Shown here piece by piece: positions 1 to 8,068 of a stretch of DNA of 64,000 bases (positions within the stretch are counted from its first letter, which is position 1; the number at the start of each line of letters is the position of its first letter). The notes beneath the pieces are model-generated. The model searched no databases. It saw only the letters and a list, made by a program, of their open reading frames with translations, and was not told the DNA's origin. The DNA is taken from positions 1 through 64,000 of the forward strand of contig CAMCZZ010000005.1 in assembly GCA_945888375.1 (NCBI GenBank), in the 5' to 3' direction. Both the position numbers and the translations under genes were made by a program. Source of the DNA: Akkermansia muciniphila (GTDB lineage: Bacteria > Verrucomicrobiota > Verrucomicrobiia > Opitutales > Opitutaceae).

Positions 1-12
1 TCCCGAGCGGGC

Positions 13-37
13 GGGGCGGGGGCCATGCCCCCGCCCC
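13..37 (+). terminator. GC-rich perfect hairpin at left edge
   Basis: An 11-bp perfect inverted repeat (GGGGCGGGGGC at 13-23, its complement at 27-37) has a 3-nt loop. On the plus strand it is followed about 15 nt later by ATTTTTAATCTTT. It may terminate a plus-strand gene lying left of the window, convergent with the LacI-type gene. The T-run is not directly adjacent, so the terminator role is uncertain. The rest of 38-222 holds nothing recognisable. Confidence 0.4.
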
Positions 38-222
38 TGCACCCCTCCCCATTTTTAATCTTTAGGTCTTCAATCCACCTACCAACCCAGACCCTTTTGC
101 TGAACTTGACGGACACAACTGGCTGCGCCATCTCCGCTTCGCTCCGTCCTATACTCGGTCCGCCCCGAAATCTACTCGCACCCTCGTCCCGCTGCTCCGC
201 CGTTCAACGGAATGACCCCGCC

Positions 223-1305
223 TCAGCTGAGCCGGTCCAGCAACTCCTCGGCTGGCGGGCCGATCCGTCTGGTCGTTTCGCCCTCGGTCCAACGGCCCTC
301 CACGAGCAAACGCAGCGGTGTGGCTGGCTCCCCGCGTTCCCCGCTTTGAAAGAGACTCACCAGTAGTTCCAACGCTCGCCGGCCTATCTCCGATTCTTGT
401 TGGTCGATGCCCGACCAGTTGGCGTCAAACGCGCGCGATAGCGTGGCCAGGGAGACATCCGTGGGGGCGATGATACCGGCGGTTTCCAGCCACTGCCGGA
501 CTTCGCTCAAATGGCAGACGATGGCGGTGGGGCGATGCCGGCGGAACCAGGCGAGGAAATCTTCGCGCGCCGTCGCCACATTGCGGGGATCTTCCCGGCC
601 GGGGATGGCAAAGAGCGGCATGCGGTGTTTCGCCGCCTGAACGGCCTGGAAAAAGTGGTAAGGTGATTCGAAACCGTGGTTAGCCCGCCTCAGGGTTTCA
701 GTGGCGGCGACCATGCCTATCCTCACGTGCCCCAGCCGCGCCAATTCGCGCAAGGCCTGCAGGCTGGCGTTGTGCTGGTGCGAGGCGACCACGTGAAGTC
801 GAGGCGAGGCCAGCGAGTGGCCGATCGCAACCGCGGCAAAAGGTTCGACATCAAAGCCCAGATCAGTGCCGGAGAGGGGTTGCGGCGGGAAAACCAGCCC
901 GCGTATTCCCCGGGCCAGAAGCACGTCGCGCGCCCGTTTCGGGGACATGCCGGGTTCCGCCAACCAGAATTCTTCCAGCTTGAAGCCCATCTGGGTGGCG
1001 AAGCGCTGCGCCCCTTCATGGTAGCCAGCGATATTGACCAGCGCCCGCCCTTCCTCCCGCGTGGAAAAATTGTTGATCCAGGAGAGGGTGGACTGAAACG
1101 CCACCGGGGCTTGCTTGCGGCGGTAATTGCTCAACGCGGTGAGCATGGGATCCGGTGCGTAGCCCATTTCCGTGGCGAGACTCCGGATGCGCGCGCGCTT
1201 GGCCGGCTCCACATATGTATCATTCTTGAGGGCACGCCACGCGGTGGAAACGTGCACTCCTGCCCGCTCGGCGACTTGTTTGAGAGTGACGCGGGCGTCT
1301 TGCAT
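223..1305 (-). CDS. LacI-family transcriptional regulator
   Basis: About 360 residues. The N-terminus carries the classic LacI helix-turn-helix (VTLKQVAERAGVHVSTAWRAL), followed by a type-1 periplasmic-binding-protein fold that would bind a sugar effector. I start it at the ATG at 1305 (MQDARVTLKQ), a few residues before the HTH as is usual. A longer GTG start at 1377 would add 24 residues without family resemblance and would run through the TTTAAA palindrome at 1313-1327. It is divergent from the Gfo/Idh-TIM barrel-UxaC operon, so it most likely represses that operon and itself. The effector cannot be read from sequence. Confidence 0.9.
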   Translation of the reverse strand: MQDARVTLKQVAERAGVHVSTAWRALKNDTYVEPAKRARIRSLATEMGYAPDPMLTALSNYRRKQAPVAFQSTLSWINNFSTREEGRALVNIAGYHEGAQRFATQMGFKLEEFWLAEPGMSPKRARDVLLARGIRGLVFPPQPLSGTDLGFDVEPFAAVAIGHSLASPRLHVVASHQHNASLQALRELARLGHVRIGMVAATETLRRANHGFESPYHFFQAVQAAKHRMPLFAIPGREDPRNVATAREDFLAWFRRHRPTAIVCHLSEVRQWLETAGIIAPTDVSLATLSRAFDANWSGIDQQESEIGRRALELLVSLFQSGERGEPATPLRLLVEGRWTEGETTRRIGPPAEELLDRLS

Positions 1306-1413
1306 GACCGTTTTTAAAGCATTTAAAGCGAATTCATGAAACAGTTTGCAGGCAAGCGCCTTCGCCGCCTCTTTCACTTCGTTTTTCCGTAACTTCTACT
1401 GTTGTTCTCTCCT
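1306..1413. promoter_or_regulatory. Divergent promoter region with TTTAAA-N3-TTTAAA operator candidate
   Basis: The 108-bp gap between the regulator (ATG at 1305) and the oxidoreductase (ATG at 1414) contains TTTAAAGCATTTAAA at 1313-1327, an inverted repeat with a 3-nt spacer. It sits only 8 bp upstream of the regulator start, fitting autoregulation. No clear Shine-Dalgarno sequence precedes either start. The operator role is inferred from position and symmetry. Confidence 0.45.
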
Positions 1414-2580
1414 ATGAAAAAAGTCCGCATCGGCATTGTCGGTCTCGGCAATATGGGCTTCGCCCATGCCCATAGCATCCTGGCCGGCAAAATCCCCCGG
1501 TTGGAACTCGGTGCTGTATCCGATGTGAATTCCGATAAAATCGCCCGCGTGCCGCAGGTGAAAGGTTTCAAGACGGCGGCCGGCATGATGGCCTCGGGGC
1601 TGATCGACGCCATCCTCGTCGCCACGCCGCATTACGACCATACCTCGCTCGGGATCGCGGCGCTGAAGGCCGGCCTGCACGTGTTGTTGGAGAAGCCCAT
1701 CTCGGTGCATCGGGCGGATTGCGAGCGGCTCATCGCAGCCCATCGCGGCCGCGAGGGCCGGCAGGTTTTCGCCGCCATGTTCAACCAGCGGACCGATTTG
1801 TATTACCAAAAGATCCGCGCGCTCATTCAGGCCGGTGAACTTGGGGAAATCCGGCGGGTCAACTGGATCATCACGAATTGGTTTCGCACGCACGCCTACT
1901 ATGCATCGGGCGGCTGGCGCGCCACTTGGGCGGGCGAGGGCGGCGGTGTTTTGTTAAATCAATGCCCCCACAATCTGGATCTGTTCCAGTGGATTTTCGG
2001 CATGCCGGTCGAACTGACCGCGCGATGCGGATTTGGCCGTTATCATGACATCGAGGTGGAAGACGACGTCACCGCGACCATGCGTTTTGCCAACGGCGCG
2101 ACCGGCGTCTTTATCACCTCCACCGGCGAGGCCCCGGGCACCAACCGGCTCGAGGTCGTGGGCGAGCGGGGCAAGCTGGTTTACGAGCAGGACCGGATTC
2201 TTTTTACCCGCAATGAGGTGCCGATGGGCGAGTTTTCTCGCACCACTCCGCACTCCTTTGCCACCCCCCCAATCTGGGATGTCTCGATCCCCGTCGCTGG
2301 TCATGGTGGCCAGCACAACGAAGTGCTGCAGAACTTCACGGATGCCATTCTTGACGGCACACCGCTCATTGCGCCGGCCCCCGAGGGCATTCACTCGGTC
2401 GAGCTCGCCAACGCGATGTTGCTCTCGGCTTGGACCGCCAAGCCCGTCGCGCTGCCCATCGATGGACGTAAATACGAGCGAATGCTCAAGGCCAAGATCG
2501 CCGAGTCGGCCAAACTCGGGAAAAAGAAAAAGTCAGTCGCCGCCGCCCCCGTCGACTTTGCCAAGTCCTTTGGCCGCTAA
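1414..2580 (+). CDS. Gfo/Idh/MocA family NAD(P)-dependent oxidoreductase
   Basis: About 388 residues. The N-terminal Rossmann fold opens with IGIVGLGNMGFAHAHS and is followed by the family's EKP motif (LLEKPISVHRADCE), whose lysine is normally catalytic. The C-terminal half is the alpha/beta substrate domain. Members oxidise or reduce a hydroxyl of sugars, inositols or glycosides with NAD(P). I chose the ATG at 1414, because the upstream TTG at 1402 adds only three residues. It is first in an operon with a TIM-barrel epimerase (11 bp downstream) and uxaC, so a sugar-acid or keto-sugar substrate is likely. The Lys-rich C-terminal tail is unusual but minor. The exact substrate is unknown. Confidence 0.92.
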   Translation: MKKVRIGIVGLGNMGFAHAHSILAGKIPRLELGAVSDVNSDKIARVPQVKGFKTAAGMMASGLIDAILVATPHYDHTSLGIAALKAGLHVLLEKPISVHRADCERLIAAHRGREGRQVFAAMFNQRTDLYYQKIRALIQAGELGEIRRVNWIITNWFRTHAYYASGGWRATWAGEGGGVLLNQCPHNLDLFQWIFGMPVELTARCGFGRYHDIEVEDDVTATMRFANGATGVFITSTGEAPGTNRLEVVGERGKLVYEQDRILFTRNEVPMGEFSRTTPHSFATPPIWDVSIPVAGHGGQHNEVLQNFTDAILDGTPLIAPAPEGIHSVELANAMLLSAWTAKPVALPIDGRKYERMLKAKIAESAKLGKKKKSVAAAPVDFAKSFGR

Positions 2581-2591
2581 ATTTTTACTCC

Positions 2592-3365
2592 ATGAAACTG
2601 TCCCAAGTCGCCCTTCAGCTCTATACCCTTCGCGATTTCTGCAAAACTGCGCCCGAGGTCGCAGCCACCGCCCGCCGGGTGCGGGAGATAGGCTACACCG
2701 CCGTCCAGATCAGCGGGGTGGGGCCCGTGCCCGAGGCCGAACTTGTTGCCATCTTCAAGGGCGAGGGTCTGACCATCTGCGCAACCCATGAGGACGGGCG
2801 GCGCATCCTCGACGAACCCGAGGCGATAATCGAGCGACTGCACAAACTCGGCACGACCCTTACGGCCTATCCCTATCCGGCGGGCATCGATTTTAATAAC
2901 CCGGCCCATCTGGACTCACTGCTGCGCAAACTGGATGCCGTCGGCGCTAAATTCCGCGCTGCCGGGCTATCGCTTGGCTACCACAACCACGCGAATGAGT
3001 TTTACCGCCCCGACGGCGGCCCCTGCTTCCTGGAGCGGGTCTACGCCGAGACCTCCCCGGAGAACCTTGTGGCTGAGCTCGATACCTACTGGGTGCAACG
3101 CGGCGGCGGCGATGTCGTGGACTGGGTCCGTCGCCTGAAAGGCCGCCAGCCCTTCATCCACCTCAAAGACTACAAGGTCAGCCCGGGTGGCGAGCCCACC
3201 TTCTGCGAGATTGGCGCCGGCACTTTGCCTTTCGCTCGTATCATCGCCGAGGCCGAGTCGGGTGGGTGTGAGTGGTTTATCGTCGAGCAGGATAGCTGCC
3301 CGGGCGATCCGTTTACCTCCATCCGGCAAAGCTACGACTACATCCGGGCTCACTTAGTGTCCTGA
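2592..3365 (+). CDS. Sugar phosphate isomerase/epimerase (xylose isomerase-like TIM barrel)
   Basis: 257 residues matching the AP-endonuclease-2/xylose-isomerase-like TIM barrel (IolE/IolI/Hyi type). Visible landmarks are the start VALQLYTLRDF, GYHNHANEF (metal-ligand histidines), VAELDTYWVQRGG and FIHLKDYK, which supply the usual Glu/Asp/His metal site, then FIVEQDSCPGDP near the end. The family isomerises, epimerises or dehydrates sugars and keto-inositols in the cytoplasm, and no signal peptide is present. It starts 11 bp after the oxidoreductase and precedes uxaC. Pairing of Gfo/Idh/MocA enzymes with such barrels is common in inositol and keto-glycoside pathways. The precise reaction cannot be decided here. 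Confidence 0.88.
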   Translation: MKLSQVALQLYTLRDFCKTAPEVAATARRVREIGYTAVQISGVGPVPEAELVAIFKGEGLTICATHEDGRRILDEPEAIIERLHKLGTTLTAYPYPAGIDFNNPAHLDSLLRKLDAVGAKFRAAGLSLGYHNHANEFYRPDGGPCFLERVYAETSPENLVAELDTYWVQRGGGDVVDWVRRLKGRQPFIHLKDYKVSPGGEPTFCEIGAGTLPFARIIAEAESGGCEWFIVEQDSCPGDPFTSIRQSYDYIRAHLVS

Positions 3366-3414
3366 TCCCCTCCTTTTTTCGCGTCATTTTTACCCACGTC
3401 TCCAGCTCTTGATC

Positions 3415-4833
3415 ATGTCCCCTTTTCTTCACGAAGATTTTCTGCTCACCACCGCAACCGCCCGCCGTCTCTACCACGAGGTGGCGAAGATGCAGCCGAT
3501 CTACGATTACCATTGTCACCTGCCGCCCGACCAGATCGCGGCCAACCGCAGCTTTCAAAATCTCACCCAGATCTGGCTGGGAGGCGACCATTACAAGTGG
3601 CGGGCAATGCGGGCCGCCGGGGTCGATGAAGAGCTGATTACCGGCACATCCACCTCCGATTACGACAAGTTCCTAGCCTACTGCCGGATCGTTCCGCAGC
3701 TGGTCCGCAATCCGCTCCATCACTGGTCGCATCTGGAGCTGCGCCGCTTTTTCGGCATCGACCTGATGATTAACGAGGCCAACGCACCCCGCATCTGGGA
3801 ACAGGCCAATGCCCGCCTCGCCACCCCCGCCTTCTCCACCCACGGCATCCTCACCGCCGCCGGTGTCGCCGTGGTCTGCACCACCGATGATCCCGCCGAT
3901 TCGCTGGAGCACCATCAGGCCATCGCCCGTTCCGGCCTGAAGACGCGCGTCTACCCGACTTTCCGCGCGGACAAACTCGTCGCCGTCGCCGTCCCGGCAG
4001 TGTTCAACGCCTGGTGCGACCAGCTCGCCGCCCGCGCCGGCCTGGCAGTCGATTCGTTGGTCGCCTTGCTCGAGGCGCTGGATCGCCGCCACGCTTTTTT
4101 CCACTCTCTCGGGGGGCGCCTCTCCGACCACGGATTGGAAAACCTCCCCGATGCCGACTGCACTGAGGCGGAGGCCGAGGCCATCTTCGTCCAAACGCGC
4201 GGGGGCCGGTCGGCTACGCCCGAACAGGCCGCCAAGTGGCTCTGGTTCGTGATGCTTTTCCTTGGCCGTCTGGATGCCAAACGAGGCTGGACCAAGCAAT
4301 TGCATCTCGGCGCACTCCGGAACAACAATGGGCGCCTGCTCAAGCGTCTCGGCGCGGATGCCGGCGTCGACTCGATCGGTGATTTTCCGCAGGCGCGCGC
4401 CCTTTCTCGCTACCTCGATGCGCTCGAGCGGGAAAACGCCCTGCCGCGCGTCGTGCTCTACAACCTGAACCCGGCCGACAACTACGTCTTCGCGTCCATG
4501 ACGGGCAATTTTCAGGATGGCACCTCGGCGGGCAAAATCCAGTTCGGCAGCGGCTGGTGGTTCCTCGACCAGAAAGAGGGAATGGAGTGGCAGATCAACG
4601 CGCTCAGCTCCCTCGGGTTGCTTTCCCGCTTCGTCGGCATGCTGACGGATTCGCGGAGTTTTCTGTCCTATCCGCGTCACGAGTATTTCCGGCGTTTGCT
4701 CTGCAAGTTGCTCGGCGAGGACGTCGAGGCCGGGCTCATCCCGGCCGACGACGAGGCCCTGGACGGGCTGGTTCGCGACATTTGCTTCGGCAACGCCGCT
4801 GCCTACTTCGGGCTCGAACTGGCCGCCGGCTAG
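3415..4833 (+). CDS. uxaC: Glucuronate isomerase
   Basis: 472 residues, close to the usual length of about 470. UxaC converts D-glucuronate to D-fructuronate, or D-galacturonate to D-tagaturonate, the first step of hexuronate catabolism. Recognisable stretches are FLLTTATARRLYHEVAKMQPIYDYHCHLPP (amidohydrolase-like HxH metal site), RSFQNLTQIWLGGDHYKWRAMR and, toward the end, MLTDSRSFLSYPRHEYFRRLLC. I start at the ATG at 3415; a TTG at 3409 would add two residues. It is last in the LacI-controlled operon. Its stop overlaps by 4 bp the stop of the convergent ligase gene, so no terminator separates them. The next genes of the classical pathway (uxaB, uxuA) are not in the window. Confidence 0.96.
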   Translation: MSPFLHEDFLLTTATARRLYHEVAKMQPIYDYHCHLPPDQIAANRSFQNLTQIWLGGDHYKWRAMRAAGVDEELITGTSTSDYDKFLAYCRIVPQLVRNPLHHWSHLELRRFFGIDLMINEANAPRIWEQANARLATPAFSTHGILTAAGVAVVCTTDDPADSLEHHQAIARSGLKTRVYPTFRADKLVAVAVPAVFNAWCDQLAARAGLAVDSLVALLEALDRRHAFFHSLGGRLSDHGLENLPDADCTEAEAEAIFVQTRGGRSATPEQAAKWLWFVMLFLGRLDAKRGWTKQLHLGALRNNNGRLLKRLGADAGVDSIGDFPQARALSRYLDALERENALPRVVLYNLNPADNYVFASMTGNFQDGTSAGKIQFGSGWWFLDQKEGMEWQINALSSLGLLSRFVGMLTDSRSFLSYPRHEYFRRLLCKLLGEDVEAGLIPADDEALDGLVRDICFGNAAAYFGLELAAG

Positions 4834-7568
4834 GCCTTTCCGGGGGCGCTGGCCTCGGCCAGCCGTCGGCAGGTTTCGAGGGTGTCGATGTCCGCCGGGG
4901 TCTTGTCCTTCCGGATACGCGAGATGCGGGGAAAACGCAGGGCGAAGCCACTGTCGTGGCGGGTGCTGGGCTGGATGCGGTCAAAGGCTATCTCCAGCAC
5001 GGTGTCGGGCACGACGCGGCGGAGGCGGCCGTGTTCCTCGGTCGTGTTTTGAGTGAAGTGCTCGGTGAGCTCGGCGATCTCGGCGTCGGTCAAACCGGAG
5101 TAGGCTTTACCCACGGTGCGCAGCGCGCCGGACTCCTCGTCGCGGACGGCGAAGGTGTAGTCGCTCAGCACGCCCTTGCGTTTGCCGTGGCCTAGCGCGG
5201 CCGCGACGACGACTACGTCCAGAGTGGCGTAGGCTTTTTTGAACTTCAGCCAGGCCTGCCCGCGCCGGCCCGGGGTGTAGGGCGAAGCCGGATCCTTGGC
5301 CATGAGGCCCTCGTTGCCGCGAAGGCGGGCGCGCAGGAAGGCGGCTTCAATCTCCTTGGCGGAGTTTGCGATGAACACCGGGGCGAGGTGGAGCGACGAA
5401 GGCGCGGAGGCGAACAGGGTTTCGAGGCGGGCGCGGCGGGCGCGGAGCGGGGATTGGAGGAGCGTTTCGCCCGCGTGCCACAGAAGATCGTAGGCGGAGA
5501 AGGCGAGGGGAATCTCCTGGCCGAGGAAGAGGTCATCGCCGTCGAGGCGGCGGTTCAGGCGTTTTTGGAGGTCGGTGAAGGGCAGGGCGCGGCCGTCGCG
5601 CCAGGCGAGGAGTTCGCCATCGAGGATACAGTCGCCGGGTAGCTCGCGTTGCGCGGCGGTGGCGAGGTCAGGGAACTGGCTGGTGATAAGTTTCAGTTCG
5701 CGGGAGAACAGCTCCACGCGGGATCCCCGCTTGTGGAGTTGGCAGCGGATGCCGTCGTATTTCTCCTCCAGCCAGACTGGTGCCCCGAGGCGGGCGAGCA
5801 GGGCCTCGGAGGTGGGCTCGGGGCTGGCCAGCATAAACTGGAGCGGATGGAAAACGCGCAGGGCGATGCCGTCGAGGCTGCCGGCGAAGGCGGCGAGCAC
5901 GACGGCGGGCAGGTCGCCGCAGAGCAGGTGGGCCTCGCGAACGGCTTCGAGGGGCCGGCCGGCGGCGGACGCGACGGCTTCCTCCACCAGCCCGTCGCGC
6001 AAGCCGATGCGGAGGTCGCCGGTGATGATTTTGAGCAGGTATTTTCCAGCGACGGGTGCAAGACGACGGAGCGTGGCGGAGAGCAGGTCCAGTTTGGCGG
6101 CGGGCGAGGCGGTGGTGGCGAGGCGGGCGAGCAGGCCGGCTAGACCGGAGAGGGAGAGCGGCTCGGCGGCGGCGGCGGGGGTTTTGGGCGTGGTGAGCAG
6201 GGCCTCGGCGGTATCGGCACCGTCACCGAAACGCCGATACGTGGTGCGGAATTCGCCTTCGTGGTGACCGGAAACCGCGAGCACGGCGCGGCGGAGCAGG
6301 GCCCAGCCGACCTGGAGCGAGCGCGGATCGGACTGGGGGAAGGCGCGGCCGGTGAGGTGCAGGGCGGCGCGGGCGGCATCGGCGGGCGCGAGGGCGGCGA
6401 GGTGGTCGCGCAGGAGGGTGATTTTCGCGGATTTTCCGGGGGTGGCGCGGATGCGTTCGCCGAGGGAGGCAAGGGCGTCGAGGGTGTCGGCGGCGGAGGG
6501 GCCGGGCACGGCGGAAGTGGGCGGCGGAGCGGGAGTTTTGGCGGCGGCGGGAAGGTGCGTGCCGGAGGAAAGGACGATTTCGAGCTGGTTGTCTTGGTTG
6601 ACCGCCCAAGCTTCGATCCCGCGTTCACGGAGGTCGCGGGCGAAGTCGGCGGCGTAACCGTGCAGGGTGAGCACGCGGCGCGGTTGGGTGAGCTCGACGA
6701 AGCGCAGCAGGTCGGGGTAGTCGGCGTGGTCGGAGAGGGGGAAGGCGGCGTCGCATTGGTAGCGAAAACGCGCCCCGGGATCGAGGGCCCAGCCGGTCAG
6801 CACGGCGGTGCGGCGGCGGGGAATTTTGCGCACGAAGGGGGCGTTGGCGGCCTGGGGGGGGCAGATGACGACATGGCCGGCGCAGGTGCCGGCGGCGAAG
6901 GCGGCGTAGGGCGGGAAGGCCAGGCCGAGGGACTCGTAGACGCGGGTGAGCTTGAGGGTCTGCGGGTGAAGCATGACCGGAAGCGCGGCACCCGCGAGGG
7001 CGCTGAGGATCTCCTGGCTCTTACCCAGGCTGTAGCCAAAAAGCACGGGCGTTTCCCCGTCTTCTAGCGCAGCGCGGCAGAAGGCGATCACGTCGGCCAG
7101 CACGGCCTCGGTGGGCGGCAGGGCGTAGTGGGGCCGGCCGTAGGTCGTCTCCATGATCACGAGGTCGGCCCGGGGCGGCGCGCAGGGCTCGGCGGAGCGC
7201 CCGGGGCGGAGCTTGAAATCGCCGGTGTAGAGCAGGCGCCCGTGCTCGGCGTGCTCGAGCAGGATCATGGCCGAGCCGTGGATGTGGCCGGCGTGGTGCA
7301 GTGACACCGCGATCTCAGGGTGGTCGGCGGAGAGCGGGGCGATTTCGCCAAAAGGGAGAATGTGCTCCACCCGAATACCGCCCCGGTCGGGCATACGGGC
7401 GCGCATCAACGCGGCGGTGCCGGGGGAGAGCAAGACCTCACGATGAGCGGCGAGGTGGTCGAAGTGGGCGTGCGATACGAAGCTCCTCCCTACCGGATGA
7501 TGAGCATCAAGCCACCAGTCGAGTTGAGGTAGATGGAGACCGTTGCGAAACTGAACCTCCCAAGGCAC
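4830..7568 (-). CDS. Fused MBL-fold DNA exonuclease / ATP-dependent DNA ligase
   Basis: 912 residues in two enzymes. Residues about 1-340 form a metallo-beta-lactamase exonuclease of the ligase-associated type: HxHxDH motif in SFVSHAHFDHLA, then HHAGHIHGSAM, LLYTGDFKL and FPLSDHAD. A Pro/Ala-rich linker (about 340-365) leads to an ATP-dependent ligase: helical N-domain, nucleotidyltransferase motif I EEKYDGIR with adenylated Lys603, then FSRELKLI, CILDGELLAWR, EGLMAKDP, WLKFKK and a C-terminal OB-fold. The start is GTG. In other bacteria exonuclease and ligase are separate neighbouring genes with an Lhr-type helicase and a PdeM/MPE phosphoesterase; neither partner is nearby. The likely role is DNA break repair. 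Confidence 0.93.
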   Translation of the reverse strand: MPWEVQFRNGLHLPQLDWWLDAHHPVGRSFVSHAHFDHLAAHREVLLSPGTAALMRARMPDRGGIRVEHILPFGEIAPLSADHPEIAVSLHHAGHIHGSAMILLEHAEHGRLLYTGDFKLRPGRSAEPCAPPRADLVIMETTYGRPHYALPPTEAVLADVIAFCRAALEDGETPVLFGYSLGKSQEILSALAGAALPVMLHPQTLKLTRVYESLGLAFPPYAAFAAGTCAGHVVICPPQAANAPFVRKIPRRRTAVLTGWALDPGARFRYQCDAAFPLSDHADYPDLLRFVELTQPRRVLTLHGYAADFARDLRERGIEAWAVNQDNQLEIVLSSGTHLPAAAKTPAPPPTSAVPGPSAADTLDALASLGERIRATPGKSAKITLLRDHLAALAPADAARAALHLTGRAFPQSDPRSLQVGWALLRRAVLAVSGHHEGEFRTTYRRFGDGADTAEALLTTPKTPAAAAEPLSLSGLAGLLARLATTASPAAKLDLLSATLRRLAPVAGKYLLKIITGDLRIGLRDGLVEEAVASAAGRPLEAVREAHLLCGDLPAVVLAAFAGSLDGIALRVFHPLQFMLASPEPTSEALLARLGAPVWLEEKYDGIRCQLHKRGSRVELFSRELKLITSQFPDLATAAQRELPGDCILDGELLAWRDGRALPFTDLQKRLNRRLDGDDLFLGQEIPLAFSAYDLLWHAGETLLQSPLRARRARLETLFASAPSSLHLAPVFIANSAKEIEAAFLRARLRGNEGLMAKDPASPYTPGRRGQAWLKFKKAYATLDVVVVAAALGHGKRKGVLSDYTFAVRDEESGALRTVGKAYSGLTDAEIAELTEHFTQNTTEEHGRLRRVVPDTVLEIAFDRIQPSTRHDSGFALRFPRISRIRKDKTPADIDTLETCRRLAEASAPGKA

Positions 7569-7610
7569 GTCGTGACTCTATTGCCCGGCTGGTTGAAGCA
7601 AATGGTTTGG

Positions 7611-7641
7611 CCGAAAATCCGCCCGGCGGTTTCCGGGCGGG
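7611..7641 (-). terminator. Intrinsic terminator after doxX-like gene
   Basis: CCGCCCGG (7619-7626) and CCGGGCGG (7633-7640) form an 8-bp stem with a 6-nt loop. On the minus strand the stem is followed by ATTTTCGG. It lies directly after the stop of the DoxX-like gene, so it fits that gene's Rho-independent terminator and separates it from the ligase gene downstream. Confidence 0.75.
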
Positions 7642-8052
7642 TCATCCGCGCTGAAACGAGTATTTACCCGGTCCGAGGATGACGAGGGCGAGGCAGGCAA
7701 CGCCCATGGTGGCGGGGTGAGCGGCGGAGTCCCAGCCGCCGAAGGGGTAGAACTTCCAGATCGTGGCGACCCCCATTGTGATGGTCAGGGCGAGGGCGGC
7801 GGGGCGGTGGAGATAACCGAGGATGAGGCAGACCGCGCCACCCGTCATGGCCACGATCGCGGCGAGGCCCCACCACGCGTGACCGGAATCAATCCCGAGG
7901 TAGGCCACGGCCCGCCCGACCCGAGACCAGGCCTGGGTGTCGGCGACTAAGCGCGGCAGGCCGTGGATGAAGAGGAAAATCGTGCCGATCCCGACCCGCA
8001 GAACGAGAAGGCCCAGGTCGGTGAAACGATCGAGGAAGGACCAGTGAAGCAC
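7642..8052 (-). CDS. DoxX family membrane protein
   Basis: 136 residues with about four hydrophobic helices, starting LGLLVLRVGIGTIFLFIHGLPRL, which matches the first helix of DoxX-family proteins. Later hydrophobic stretches are WWGLAAIVAMTGGAVCLILGYL, ALALTITMGVATIWKF and MGVACLALVILG. The family sits in the inner membrane and has been linked to oxidoreductase complexes or small-molecule stress, but its biochemical role is generally unclear. It lies 16 bp downstream of the AI-2E-type permease on the same strand, so the two may be cotranscribed. Confidence 0.85.
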   Translation of the reverse strand: MLHWSFLDRFTDLGLLVLRVGIGTIFLFIHGLPRLVADTQAWSRVGRAVAYLGIDSGHAWWGLAAIVAMTGGAVCLILGYLHRPAALALTITMGVATIWKFYPFGGWDSAAHPATMGVACLALVILGPGKYSFQRG

Positions 8053-8068
8053 GGTGGGCGGCCAGCAA

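Noticed and set aside
25-366. 113-residue plus-strand frame at the left edge
   Set aside because: Starts inside a GC hairpin, runs into the LacI-type gene on the other strand, and shows no domain or signal.
1306-1377. 24-residue N-terminal extension of the LacI-type regulator
   Set aside because: Unlike family N-termini and covers the palindromic operator candidate.
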